Below, piece by piece: positions 46,830-59,137 of a DNA stretch of 64,000 nucleotides. The translations under genes and the position numbers were made by a program. The notes beneath the pieces were generated by a model. It worked only from the letters and a program-made list of their open reading frames with translations. It was not told where the DNA came from and ran no database searches. Position 1 is the first letter of the stretch; each line of letters opens with the position of its first letter. Origin of the DNA: Pegea sp. RAD2-039. Its lineage: Eukaryota; Chordata; Thaliacea; Salpida; Salpidae. The stretch is from positions 62,001-126,000 of the forward strand of contig JAQGEQ010000036.1 in NCBI GenBank assembly GCA_034620365.1, given 5' to 3'.

Positions 46830-49684
46830 ATGAGATTCTAAAGTTATAGTGTAAACGAAAATATCGACCATTTTTGATTTATTTACTTTTAAAGCTTGCT
46901 CTTAGCTTAAAGAGTAAAGTTACTTAAACTTTGTTGAAGCTCATACTAAGTGGTTTGTTGTCATTTAGAAGTTATTTTTGTTAAAACTGTTAACACATGG
47001 TTGGTTGGATTTGTTTTTGTAGTTGATTAAAATATTTTGTGAATTTGTTGTAAAAGAATTTGCTTTTTTAATTGTGTTTAATATTCTTTTGTTTATAACT
47101 TATTTTGGATGAGTTGTATTCTAAAATGAATTACTTAAATCTTTATAAATCAGTTTCAAAATGAGGTATTAATTATGATTTTTATAAATACAAAAGTTTG
47201 AACTGATTTTGCGTTTCCAATGAAATTATCCTTACCAATCATCACTGACTAACCTCAGTATATATTTCTTATTTTTATCAAGATATTGTTACATTTAAAT
47301 GGTATATTATATCATTATTAAATTATGGTAATAAATTATGTTGTTAAAAAAACTTTAATAATCTTTCATAAATATATGTTAATATAGAATAGAGTTTCTT
47401 AGAAATTGATTAGAAATATGATGTGAATAATTTATAGTTAAGTTACAATTAAATTTATTTGAAATTGATATAATTTATTTCTGTAGATATTTAATTAAAC
47501 TTCATTTGAATTGTTTTTATTGCAAGTGGGAACTTTTACACAAATAATAGTGTAAGTTTGAAAATATTATTTTTGTTTAAAATCTTCTTGTTATGTTTGT
47601 AAAAGTGATGTGTACTAATAGCTATGTTTATTAATATATATATTATTAGCTCTTTTAGCATTGATATATTAAAGAGTTTTAAAGAATTTTAGATTAACTT
47701 TCAAATAATTCAAAAGCGTTCACATAGTTTAATAAAATCAACTTTGACAAAGATGTTAACTTTTCAGTAAAACAGTTGGAAAATAGTTTTCTTTTTTTAA
47801 TTTATTACATGATTAAAAACAAATCTGTTTGATTTTATTAAATGATTTTATTAAGATATGTCTCCAATATTATAACTGTGTTTTAGAGCAAACTACTAGT
47901 TATAACAAGTTTTTGAAATTAACCTCTTAAGATGCTTCTGAAGCTTTATTAATTTTCATTTTTATTTATTGATTTCTAATCAATTTTATATTATAATTTT
48001 GTTTTTAGAATTGTTTTGAAACTTACCACTGAAAATTTGTGTTCAGACAAATCATTTGTTGGTCAATGTTTAAATTGTTCTTTTCCATCTTTCATGACTT
48101 CCAAATCATCTGCTTCATCATTTGTATTAATTTCTAAATTTTATCATCACTATTTAAAACAGATTTTGAAATCAAATCTCCTGCAATTTCTTAAAACAGC
48201 TTTATTTTTCTTACAGACCAACAATCAAACTACAAACTGAAAAACAAATGTTTATCTAGTTGTTGGTAAAGTATCTTCAAATTAGATCTTCATCTTCACT
48301 TAGGAATGGAATTAGAATAATCAACAAATCCTCATCTTCTTATTAAACAAGAATTTTGTAATTTCAACAGAAGATAGAAGTAAGTAAAAATCAATTTCTT
48401 TCTCTTCTAAAAGTAGAGTGGGAACTGAGGTCTCAAAACTTCCCAAAATATCGCCTTGGTCTTCACCATCTTTCTTCAGATAGACTCCTATCCCTTATGC
48501 TTCTAACAATCTTGTAATGGTAGCCAGGTCAACTCTGTCTTTGATGACGTTATTGTGACTAGATGACTTCATCTGTTAAGTTGACTTTATCCAAGTTTCC
48601 CTGGTAGGGTGACAAGCGACCCATAAATCCTACATCTTGCTTCCAGTAGACACATTTGTTGTCTTTTTTAGTTAGAAGCACGATAATTGTAATCAACCTC
48701 CTCCCAGGTTCAAACCTGAAAGCTTTACATAAAGTTCTACTCCATAGATGCTTCATGCTTGCTAGATTTACCTTTCTGGGACAAGTCGAGACCCATTTAG
48801 TGAGTATCTTTAGTATATCACTCATCAGTCTGTAAGACGCGTTTGTCAGAACCCACTCTGTTTGCATTCAATCCACAAAAGAGTCAGTCTCGTTTCAACA
48901 TCCTCACTCAGCTGGTGTTGCTTGTTATTTGGTTGTAGTGACAACATCGCGTTTCACTTAGTGGTGGCTTCTCTGCGTTTCGACTTCATTATTACTTCAC
49001 AATTATCAAACTCACTTTTAATTTAATTCTTTTCAGCTCCTTTGAGGCAAACAAGTGAAGTTGTGTAAAGACTGCTTTCATGATGGAAACTGAAGTCAAT
49101 CCATTGAGGTAGAGGACAAAACTTGATTTGTTTTCAACTATTTTATGGATCAATTATATCAGAAGTTGTCGTTCCTGTTACACCTACAAGACAGGTAACC
49201 ATCTCGGTGGCGATTCCATTTTATGACAGCTTTGTTTGTTTAGCTTTGTTGTTATGGAGCCGACAAAGCTGCTACCTCCATCAAGTGGTCATCTACTTCA
49301 GAGCTGGATGAAAATGAAGAAGATCTGCTTCCAACTTATCAAGTAGTGATCTCTGATAACCTCTTTCAATCTTCTCCACTTTCTACTTGCAGAAATCTGA
49401 TCAAGTTGTCTCAATTCTATCTTCTACAAGCTGTTGCTCCTGCTCTGATCTCTAAACCCGCTCCTACAGATCTTCTTCTTTCTAAGATCAAGAGATCATA
49501 AAGAGCTTGCAAAGTAAGTGGATGATGATTGGTTGTGATTGCTTTATTTGAATATTTTGTAGAAAAAATGAAGAAAAGAATGGAGAAGATACAAACAGAA
49601 AATGAAAGTTCGAAGCCAGTTGTTGAAGTAGACAAACAGAATGATGAAGAGAAGTGGATTGTGTTGAAGGAAGTCGTGAGTATA
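46830..49684 (+). repeat. Block A, copy 1
   Basis: About 2.9 kb present twice (also 55100-57970). Its first half is AT-rich and distantly related to the right inverted arm. Its second half is less AT-rich. A 102-codon frame on the minus strand at 48559-48867 is present only in this copy; the other copy is shifted by an indel, so I do not call it a gene. The end of the block contains the first of two candidate coiled-coil exons. Confidence 0.85.
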
Positions 49685-49991
49685 TAATGATGTTGATGAG
49701 GAAGAAGAGACAACGTCAGTGGGGATAGTGCAGCAAAAATCATAGAAGAATATTATTGGGTATAATGTTGGAACTCTTTCTCTAACTAACTAACTAACTA
49801 CTACTTTAAACAATCTCTATTTTACAAGTTTGTTAACTAGATTTTGAAAACGTTGCAGGATCTTCATCATTAGATAATGAAGCAGAAGAAGAGATCAACT
49901 TTCAAGACTCCTCAGCATCTAACTGGCAACTTATCTGCAAATACATCAAATCAAATGAAAGTTGATGAAAGGTTGCTGCTGAAACTTACAA
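49563..49991 (+). pseudogene. Two candidate exons of an unknown coiled-coil protein, copy in unit 1
   Basis: Exon-like segments 49563-49675 and 49859-49991 are each bounded by good splice signals (TTTTGTAG before, GTGAGT after; TTGCAG before, GTAAGC after) and join in phase. The first gives MKKRMEKIQTENESSKPVVE and onward to EEKWIVLKEV; the second begins DLHH. The mix of K, E and spaced hydrophobics suggests a coiled coil. This copy has an in-frame stop five codons into the second segment. The rest of the gene was not found, and no family is recognised; a captured host exon pair is the likeliest reading. Confidence 0.4.
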
Positions 49992-50128
49992 GTAAGCTTT
50001 TCAAACTGAATATTGAATCTAATTGAATTTTGTAATTGGTCCACTTGTGTGTAGTAAGTTTGATAAAAATAATCTAAAGATAATAATAGACAAAGGAAAG
50101 TCCACAACATTCGGGTAGAAGGGTTTTG

Positions 50129-50410
50129 TTAGCCGCCAGGGGGTTTATTAGCCGGTTTATTAGGGGTTTTGTTAGCCGCCAGAGGAACCTCTGCATACCT
50201 GGTTGGTGAAGAGAGTAGAAGTCCTGCTACATATGCAACAACTGGATCTCCATGATTTCTTCCCTGGATTTGTCTTCTAAAGAGGACACACCAGCTTTGT
50301 CGAATTGACACTGGAAAGACATATTTACCGGTTATTAACCTAATCTTGTTTGGTGAAGAGACAGGAGCTAGTGATGGTTTCCGTCTGTAGATGGGATGTA
50401 TTGATTCCAC
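50129..50410 (-). CDS. Unassigned conserved open frame, B2 copy
   Basis: A 93-codon minus-strand frame starting MESIHPIYRRKPSLAPVSSP and ending in a proline/asparagine-rich tail created by a local duplication of the GGTTTATTAG-type sequence at its end. It matches the B1 and B3 frames. There is no signal peptide or membrane segment, and no family known to me. It could be the last exon of a larger gene, since an acceptor-like TATTCAG (on the minus strand) precedes the ATG. Function unknown. Confidence 0.3.
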   Translation of the reverse strand: MESIHPIYRRKPSLAPVSSPNKIRLITGKYVFPVSIRQSWCVLFRRQIQGRNHGDPVVAYVAGLLLSSPTRYAEVPLAANKTPNKPANKPPGG

Positions 50411-50830
50411 TGAATAGTCATCACTTGCCTTAATCCTGGGCCAATAAGGTTCTGTTCCACCACAGCCGTCATCATTGGGTGCTTGGGGGTTAGCAGTAGT
50501 CTACTGCGACAAGTTAATTGTAGATATTTGCTTCTAGCAATCAAATACTAGTAATTGGGAGGATATCCCAGCAGATCGCTCCGAGTGGCTCTCTCTACTC
50601 TGCAAAAAAATGAAGGATAAAGAAGAAAAAATAATTTTAAAGAAAATAACGAAACCCTAAAAGCTTTTTCTTTTCTATTTCATTGTGTCTTGCTCCATCA
50701 GATTTTTTGCATCTCTCTGTATCATGCTTTCATTTTAATATTATCACTCAAATCACACCCCGCATGGCGCTTCTCGGTGAAGCAGGTCCCTATTATTATT
50801 ATTAAGAAAATATTAAACTGTTAGTATAAT

Positions 50831-50902
50831 GGCGAGATGAACTAGCGGTTAAATCTATTGACTACTGATCATGCAACCGTAACTTCGAACCATCTCTTGT
50901 CG
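50831..50902 (+). repeat. tRNA-like segment (SINE-type head), B2
   Basis: Second copy of the tRNA-like element at 33711, with the acceptor ends and the CTTCGAA loop intact; differences (ACCGTAA for AGCGTGG) lie in the variable and T-stem region and weaken the stem. Confidence 0.5.
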
Positions 50903-52391
50903 TCGAGAAAATATGGCACCTAGTGCTATTTACCGCCACCTATCGGACTAAGTAGAAAATATTTTGTTAATTTGTTCTGTACTTTTCTGCCTGCTTTATA
51001 TCGGGGACAGGAACCTTGCTCATGTTGACTTTTTTAGTGTTTGAGCTGAAAATAAACTAAATTGTCCCCTGACCACTTACAGGTGATTGTTTAATGAAGA
51101 TGTTTTATTGTAAATTTCCGACCTTTCTGTGTCACAGTTAGACCAGTACCACAGCTACCGTCCTGGTCCCTGCGGTAGATGAGAAATGAGCAACTAAAGA
51201 TCAACAGCAAATCCGGACACAAAATCACCGTATCTTGGGTCGCAACACGGTGGTCGCAACCATGTCCCACAAGCTTAGGAACTTGGGTCTGAGGTGAGTA
51301 GGAAACGTGGTTTTCCATCAAGTGAAAGATTCGTGAATCTGGATGTTGTTGATCAGGAAAAGGAAGATAAGATAGTAACGATTACTAACCCGACAATAGT
51401 AGCAGTAAGCAGAGACTTAGTACTAGGAGAATCCGACAAAGTACAAACGTCTAACATCCTGAAGTGGATGTTTGGGAAAAGAAAAGATCTGGACAGTTTG
51501 AAATGAGAACGTTGGGTCTTTTTGTCGACTTCTAAGGTACCTGAACACCAACAAGCTGGTAATCTTTGACAAAGATGAACATGACAGCTGAATTTCTAAG
51601 ATACCTTAAGTTATAAAACTGATAACCTGGAATTGAATTCACAGATGTGTTCGTCGATGTTCGGATGTCTAAACGAAGAAGACTTTCGACAATCCCTGAA
51701 GTCAATCCGCTGTGTCTTAATTTTCTGAAAAGATCGAGAAGGAAAGAGAAGACTTCTTGTTGATTCAACTACTTGTTATTGTCTTTTTCTTGGGGTAGTA
51801 GGAAAAAGAAAACAAGAAGATCAACATCTTGAGACACGCAGGGACTCCACAAACGAAAAGAGTGACTTTAGGTTAGCGACAAAACTCCCTACTCTGATTA
51901 GGATCCTTTTTCTGGATATTAAGAGACTTCTGGCTGCTATAATTTAGATAACTGACCAATTAATCAGCAGATTTATTTTAGTTGTGGATTTACACTTCAA
52001 AAACACTAGTGTCATATTTTAAAGAGTAATTCTTGATTTGATTTTCAAAGTAACTACATCACAAACTAAATTAATTTTTATAATTTAACTTAAAGAGATG
52101 AAAAATGATCAATAAAAAAGATTGATTTATATTGTCATAATTTGATTTAAAATTATTTATATCCAATTTCCTTCCTACAATTTTTATTTATATCTTTTTT
52201 CAAGTTAAGAAAACTTTGATGTTAAATTCACTTCTGAAAAAATTCAGTTAAAAATTTGAAAATTAATTTTAGTTGAAATTCATTCTGTTTCTTGTAAATA
52301 AAACTAACTGATCTACTCATATCACAATTTGAATAACCAAAATTGTCTTTTTAAAGATTATATTGGACTTGATTGGTTAGAAGATGCTGTT

Positions 52392-52534
52392 CAAAGAAAC
52401 CAGTAAACTTCAAGGACACATCTTCTGTAAGATGACTGGAAGTTGTGATGTTGAGATTATCAAGCAATATTTCAAACTGTTTCATGATTGGTTAGTTGAT
52501 GAAAACCACTGATTAAGAAATAATGAGTTGGTAA
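52392..52534 (+). pseudogene. ACE exon 14 fossil, B2
   Basis: Same as the B1 fossil: CKMTGSCDVEIIKQYFKLFH then DWLVDENH and a stop. KMTG here is closer to the intact gene (EMTG) than the B1 copy (KMSG). Confidence 0.85.
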
Positions 52535-54379
52535 TATGTTGGGATGTTTCCAGTGTTATTATTGGTTCTTATTTTCAATTTATGTATATACTCATGCAAC
52601 AAACTCTCAAATAAATCTTTTTAGTATCAAACTCAACTAATATGAAGTGATTCAACTAAATACTGGAAATTCATTTGTCAATTTCTTCAACTTTGCAATT
52701 TTATCGATAAAATTCAGCAAATCTAACCTTTCAGCAAATTTTAAATTGTATATCTTAGAATTATAACTAGAGCCATTTTTTATTTAAATCAAAGTATTTT
52801 CATAAATTGGCAAAGTTTGTTTATATAATATTTATAATCAAAAAGTTTCCGATTAAAGTTGATTATTGAGATGTCATATTCATGTAGAAAGTATTTCAAA
52901 GTTTAATTTCTAACTACAATCCTAAAATAATTCATTTTAATTATCTAAATTGTAAAAGTTAAATTAGCAGTTTAAATATAGCTGAGAACATTTGGATTCT
53001 AAATATAAGAGATAGTTTCTATTCACAAAATATTTTCTCTGATGTTTACAATCTGAAGTTTTGATTTCGTCTCTTTGATAGTAAATCAGTTTTAATGAAT
53101 AATTTTGTGAAAAAGTCCTCACTGGTTTGAAGGCTCCTTAAATTGTATCATAACCAATTAACTTTTTTAAGCATAAGTGAACAGTTTCTTCAATTACTTT
53201 GTTGAAGTAGATCTTAAAAGATTGATGATGAATATAACTGAATAAGATCTTTTATAAAAATGTTGAATTGAAGTTGTAGTAAAGTTTTAAACTGTTAGAT
53301 AACCCATTTTGCTGCTAAGTTTGTATTAACAATCAACAACTCTATTAAGTGATCTCATCTTGGATTAAGTAGAAAACTTCAAATATTTTTGGGAGATATC
53401 TTTATTAAAATTAACTCTGCATTCGGCTGTACAATTTCTAACAACTTTGATTATTATGCGCAAGATAAATAAAAGAATAAATTAATCTTTGACTGGTGTC
53501 ATCGAAGAGTTTTTATTGACTAATGTCATCAATCTAACTAGTTATTGACTGATTCTTAATTCTGTTTCAAATTAAATCAATTTTGCTACATTTCAACATT
53601 AAACAGTTTTGGGTCAAATTTCATTAAAAGGTAAAAATTAAATCAGTTTTTGCAAACAAGATTTATTTATTTAAAAGACAATTAAACCTTATGATTAAAA
53701 TTGGTTTGTTGTGCTACCTTATATATTTCTCTATTGCTGTTGGGAAAATACCGAAGCAGATCGCTCTGAATGGCGATCTCTACTCCGCAGATAAATCAAG
53801 AATAGAGAGGAAATCCAGCTTTAAACACTAATTTAATCAATCAACTAACTTTTGACTAATTGTTTTGGTTTGTTTGATCAAACAAATTTGATATGATGAT
53901 ACTTAGAAATTTTGAAATATATAATCTAAACATATTCAGGTTTGGTGCTCTGATGTTTTGCAATCGTCAAATAATATTTTGATTACATTTTATCAATCAA
54001 AATATAGTATCTTCATTTAGTAAATTCTTGTAGTTAATCAGAAGTTTCAGTTTTAGTGGTTAGTAGTTATCATTATTGAGATATCTTTAATTTAGGTTTA
54101 ATTGCAGTGTTTCGGTTTATAGTAATTGTTTTCATTGATTTACAGTTTTATAAACAAAATGTAAAATTTAGCTACAAAACCTTTCATCGTTATTAGCATG
54201 TCAATAGGGCCACAAAAAACTGGTCTTCAACCACAGGAGCTGATTTAAAATCAAATAGAGACTAACGATTCTATTAAGCCTTTCAAACATCAATTAAGCT
54301 TAAATATATATTTGTATTAGGAAGTAATTATTGGGCTTAAGACTCTTCGACTTATGTTAGTATATCACGATGATTAAGA

Positions 54380-55100
54380 TCCCTATGGTTTTTATCAATC
54401 TTTCCAAATTGTACGTTCGTCCAATTCTTGAATACAATGTTAGTGCATGGATGTCATATCAAGTTAGTGATATCAAAAAAATCCAGTCTGTTCAGGATAC
54501 ATTAACGAAATTAGTAAGTAGTAATTTTAATATTAAATACGATAGTTATAAACATCATCTCAGCTTTTTCAACATAAATACTTTAAAAGTTCCACGAGTT
54601 AAATACGATTTAATTAATATTTTTAAAATTGTGAACAATTTAATTGACTTTCAGTTTGGTGACTTTGTTTCCATTAGTCCTTCACTCAAGTTATACCAAC
54701 TCAGACTACACACATTACATCTTATTAGACCATATCACCGTGTACATTAATCAGATTGAATTTTTTCTCATACCGCACAATGGAAACAGCTGCCATCAGA
54801 TATTTTCATGTCAGAATCACTCGCTATGTTCAAGCAGAAGTTGAACCGTTATAATATTGCCAACATTGCCATTTCTAAAACTTGAATTATCTATTTTTTA
54901 AATAGTACTATAATTCTATGTAAAAGCTCACTGTTATATGCTTTAAGGACTACTGAAATGCCATGTGTAATATCTTTTACTTTCTGTATTTCTAAATTAA
55001 TAGATGTTATTTGTGATAATGTGTGTTAGCGAGAGGGGCTCGCTTCAGGTACCATCTTCTGCATTTATTGTAATAAATAAATAAATCGATAGATAAATAA
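54380..55100 (+). mobile_element. LINE 3' end at the tandem junction
   Basis: Contains only the C-terminal part of ORF2 (SDIKKIQSVQ near 54470, open 54370-54750) and the 3' UTR, with a perfect six-pair hairpin at 55028-55044 and an ATAA-repeat tail. It is the copy of 46093-46815 made by the tandem duplication and not a separate insertion. Confidence 0.9.
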
Positions 55101-57970
55101 AGATTTCACTTACGAATGAGATTCTAAAGTTACATTGTAAACGAAAATATCGACCATTTTTGATTTATTTACTTTTAAAGCTTGCTCTTAACTTAAAGAG
55201 TAAAGTTACTTAAATTTTGTTGAAGTTGATAATCAATGGTATGTTGTCATTTAGAAATTATTTTTGTTAAAACTGTTAACACATGGTTGGTTGGATTTGT
55301 TTTTGTAGTTGATTAAAATATTTTGTGAATTTGTTGTAAAAGAGTTTGCTTTTTTAATTGTGTTTAATATTCTTTTGTTTATAACTTATTTTTGATGAGT
55401 TGTATTATAAAATGAATTACTTAAATATTTATAAATCAGTTTCAAAATGAGGTATTAATTATGATTTTTATGAATACAAAAGTTTGAACTGATTTTGCGT
55501 TTCTAATGAAATTATCCTTACCAATCATCACTGACTAACCTCAATATATATTTCTTATTTTTATCAAGATATTGTTACATTTAAATGGTATATTATATCA
55601 TTATTAAATTATGATAATAAATTATGTTGTTAAAAAAACTTTAATAATCTTTCATAAATATATGTTAATATAGAATAGAGTTTCTTAGAATTAATTAGAA
55701 ATATGATGTGAATAATATATAGTAAAGTTATGATTAAATTTATTTGAAATTGATATAATTTATTTCTGTAGATATTTAATTAAACTTCAATTGAATTGTT
55801 TTTATTGCAAGTGGGAACTTTTACACAAATAATAGTGTAAGTTTGAAAATATTATTTTTGTTTAAAATCTTCTTGTTATGTTTGTAAAAGTGATGTGTAC
55901 TAATAGCTATGTTTATTAATATATATATTATTAGCTCTTTTAGCATTGATATATTAAAGAGTTTTAAAGAATTTTAGATTAACTTTCAAATAATTCAAAA
56001 GCGTTCACATAGTTTAATAAAATCAACTTTGACAAAGATGTTAACTTTTCAGTAAAACAGTTGGAAAATAGTTTTCTTTTTTTAATTTATTACATGATTA
56101 AAAACAAATCTGTTTGATTTTATTAAATGATTTTATTAAGATATGTCTCCAATATTATAACTGTGTTTTAGAGCAAACTACTAGTTATAACAAGTTTTTG
56201 AAATTAACCTCTTAAGATGCTTCTGAAGCTTTATTAATTTTCATTTTTATTTATTGATTTCTAATCAATTTTATATTATAATTTTGTTTTTAGAATTGTT
56301 TTGAAACTTACCACTGAAAATTTGTGTTCAGACAAATCATTTGTTGGTCAATGTTTAAATTGTTCTTTTCCATCTTTCATGACTTCCAAATCATCTGCTT
56401 CATCATTTGTATTAATTTCTAAATTTTATCATCACTATTTAAAAACAGATTTTGAAATCAAATCTTTTGCAGCTTCTTAAAACAGTTTTATTTTTCTTAC
56501 AGACCAACAATCAAACTACAAACTGAAAAACAAATGTTTATCTAGTTGTTGATAAAGTATCTTCAAATAAGATCTTCATCTTCACTTAGGAATGGAACTA
56601 GAATAATCAACAAATCTTCATCTTCCTATTAAACAAGAATTTTGTAATTTTAACAGAAGATAGAAGTAAGTAGAAATCAATTTCTTTCTCTTCTAAAAGT
56701 AGAATGGGAACTGAGGTCTCAAAACTTCCCAAAATATCGCCATGGTCTTCACCATCTTTCTTCAGATAGACTCCTATCTCTATGCTTCTAACAACTTTGT
56801 AATGGTAGCCAGGTCAACTCTGTCGTTGATGACGTCATTGTGACTAGATGACTTCATCTGTTAAGTTGACTTTATCCAAGTTTCCCTGGTAGGTTGACAA
56901 GTGACCCATAAATCTTACATCTTGCTTCCAGTAGACACATTTGTTGTCTTTTTTAGTTAGAAGTATGATAATTGTAATCAACGTTCTCCCAGGTTCAAAC
57001 CTGAAAGCTTTGACATAAAGTTCTACTCCATAGATGCTTCACGCTTGCTAGATTTACCTTTCTGGGACAAGTTGAGACCCATTTAGTGAGTATCTTTAGT
57101 ATATCACTCATCACTCTGTAAGATGCGTTTGTCAGAACCCACTCTGTTTGCATTCAATCCACTAAAGAGTCAGTCTCGTTTCAACATCATCACTCAGCTA
57201 GTGTTGCTTGTTATTTGGTTGTAGTGACAACATCGCGTTTCACTTAGTGGTGGCTTCTCTGCGTTTCGACTTCATTATTACTTCACAATTATCAAACTCA
57301 CTTTTAATTTAATTCTTTTCAGCTCCTTTGAGGCAAACAAGTGAAGTTGTGTAAAGACTGCTTTCATGATGGAAACTGAAGTCAATCCATTGAGGTAGAG
57401 GACAAAACTTGATTTGTTTTCAACTATTTTATGGATCAATTATATCAGAAGTTGTCGTTCCTGTTACACCTACAAGACAGGTAACCACCTCGCTGGCGAT
57501 TCCATTTTTATGACAGCTTTGTTTGTTTAGCTTTGTTGTTATGGAGCCGACAAAGCTGCTACCTCCATCAAGTGGTCATCTACTTCAGAGCTGGATGAAA
57601 ATGAAGAAGATCTGCTTCCAACTTATCAAGTAGTGATCTCTGATAACCTCTTTCAATCTTCTCCACTTTCTACTTGCAGAAATCTGATCAAGTTGTCTCA
57701 ATTCTATCTTCTACAAGCTGTTGCTCCTGCTCTGATCTCTAAACCCGCTCCTACAGATCTTCTTCTTTCTAAGATCAAGAGATCATAAAGAGCTTGCAAA
57801 GTAAGTGGATGATGATTGGTTGTGATTGCTTTATTTGAATATTTTGTAGAAAAAATGAAGAAAAGAATGGAGAAGATACAAACAGAAAATGAAAGTTCGA
57901 AGCCAGTTGTTGAAGTAGACAAACAGAATGATGAAGAGAAGTGGATTGTGTTGAAGAAGGTCGTGAGTAT
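55100..57970 (+). repeat. Block A, copy 2
   Basis: Near-identical to 46830-49684 with a few small indels. The minus-strand frame of copy 1 is broken here. It ends with the first candidate coiled-coil exon. Confidence 0.88.
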
Positions 57971-58270
57971 CTAATGATGTTGATGAGGAAGAAGAGACAA
58001 CGTCAGTGGGGAAAGTGGAGCAAAAATCATAAAAGAATATTATTGGGTATAATGTTGGAACTCTTTCTCTAACTAACTACATCTTTAAACAATCTCTATT
58101 TTACAAGTTTGTTAACAAGATTTTGAAAAAGTTGCAGGATCTTCATCATAAGATCATGAAGCAGAAGAAGAGATCAACTTCCAAGACTCCTCAGCATCTA
58201 ACTGGCAACTTATCTGCAAATACATCAAATCAAATAAAAGTTGATGAAAGGTTGCTGCTGAAACTTACAA
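57850..58270 (+). pseudogene. Two candidate exons of an unknown coiled-coil protein, copy in unit 2
   Basis: Segments 57850-57962 (113 bases) and 58138-58270 (133 bases) have the same lengths and splice borders as in unit 1 and here both are open, joining to give EEKWIVLKKV then DLHHKIMKQKKRSTSKTPQH and onward to LLLKLT. An earlier 27-base mini-exon just before a GTAAGTGG donor would fit in phase. Further exons were not located, so this may be a gene fragment or a gene whose ends lie elsewhere. Confidence 0.42.
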
Positions 58271-58406
58271 GTAAGCTTTTCAAACTGAATATTGAATCTA
58301 ATTGAATTTTGTAATTGGTCCACTTGTGTGTAGTAAGTTTGATAAAAATAATCTAAAGATAATGATAGACAAGAAAAGTCCACAACATCCGGGTGGGAGG
58401 GTTTTG

Positions 58407-58652
58407 TTAGTCGCCAGGAGGTTCATGTTCTGCTGCATACCTAGTTGGTGAAAAGAGTAAGGGTCCTGCTACATATGCAGCAACTGGATCTTCTTGAATT
58501 CTTTCCTGGATTTGTGATCTAAAGAGGACACACCAGCCTTGTCGAATTGACACTGGAAAGACATATTTACCGGTTATAAACCTAATCTTGTTTGGTGAAG
58601 AGACAGGAGCTAGTGATGGTTTCCGTCTGTAGATGGGATGTATTGATTCCAC
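58407..58652 (-). CDS. Unassigned conserved open frame, B3 copy
   Basis: An 81-codon frame starting MESIHPIYRRKP and ending RYAAEHEPPGD. Compared with the B1 and B2 copies, the frame is kept and length is the same as in B1. No family assigned. With three copies it is a fair candidate for the last exon of a gene or of a mobile element's protein. Confidence 0.3.
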   Translation of the reverse strand: MESIHPIYRRKPSLAPVSSPNKIRFITGKYVFPVSIRQGWCVLFRSQIQERIQEDPVAAYVAGPLLFSPTRYAAEHEPPGD

Positions 58653-59065
58653 TGAATAGTCATCACTTGCCTTAATCCTGGGCCAATAAGGTTCTGTTCC
58701 ACCACAGCCGTCCTCATTGGGTGCTTGGGGGTTAGCAGTAGTCTACTGCGACAAGTTAATTGTAGATATTTGCTTCTAGCAATCAAATACTAGTAATTGG
58801 GAGGATATTCCAGCAGATCGCTCCGAGTGGCTCTCTCTACTCTGCAAAAAATGAAGGATAGAGAAGAAAAATATTTACAAAGAAAAGAACGAAACCCTAA
58901 AAACTTTTCTTTTCTATTTCACTGTGCCTTGCTCCATCAGACTTTTGCATCTCTCTGTATCATGCTTTCATTTTAATATTATCATTCAAATCACACCCCG
59001 CATGGCGCTTCTCGGTGAAGCAGGCCCCTATTATTATTATTATTAAGAAAATATTAAACTGTTAT

Positions 59066-59137
59066 GGCGAGATGAACTAGCGGTTAAGTCTATTGACTAC
59101 TGATCATGCAAGCGTAACTTCGAACCATCTCTTGTCG
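59066..59137 (+). repeat. tRNA-like segment (SINE-type head), B3
   Basis: Third copy of the tRNA-like element; the acceptor ends, D-loop and CTTCGAA loop are kept. It follows a longer TTA microsatellite. Confidence 0.5.

Larger units (their letters stand above)
46093..54379 (+). repeat. 8,287-bp tandem duplication, unit 1
   Basis: First unit of a direct tandem pair. Two independent anchors give the same offset of 8,287 bases: TGATATCAAAAAAATCCAG at 46181 and 54468, and the ATGATGTTGATGAGG start at 49687 and 57974. The unit runs from within a LINE 3' end through block A and block B. Many stretches of several hundred bases (such as 47700-48170 against 55990-56460) look almost identical, so the duplication appears recent. 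Confidence 0.93.
49684..54379 (+). repeat. Block B, copy 2
   Basis: Second copy of block B, in full length including the ~300 bases missing from copy 1. It ends abruptly at 54379, inside the ACE 3' flank, where it is joined to a plus-strand LINE 3' end. That join is the tandem-duplication breakpoint. Confidence 0.9.

Noticed and set aside
48559-48867. A 102-codon minus-strand frame in block A1
   Set aside because: The nearly identical A2 copy is shifted by an indel, so there is no sign that the frame is maintained.
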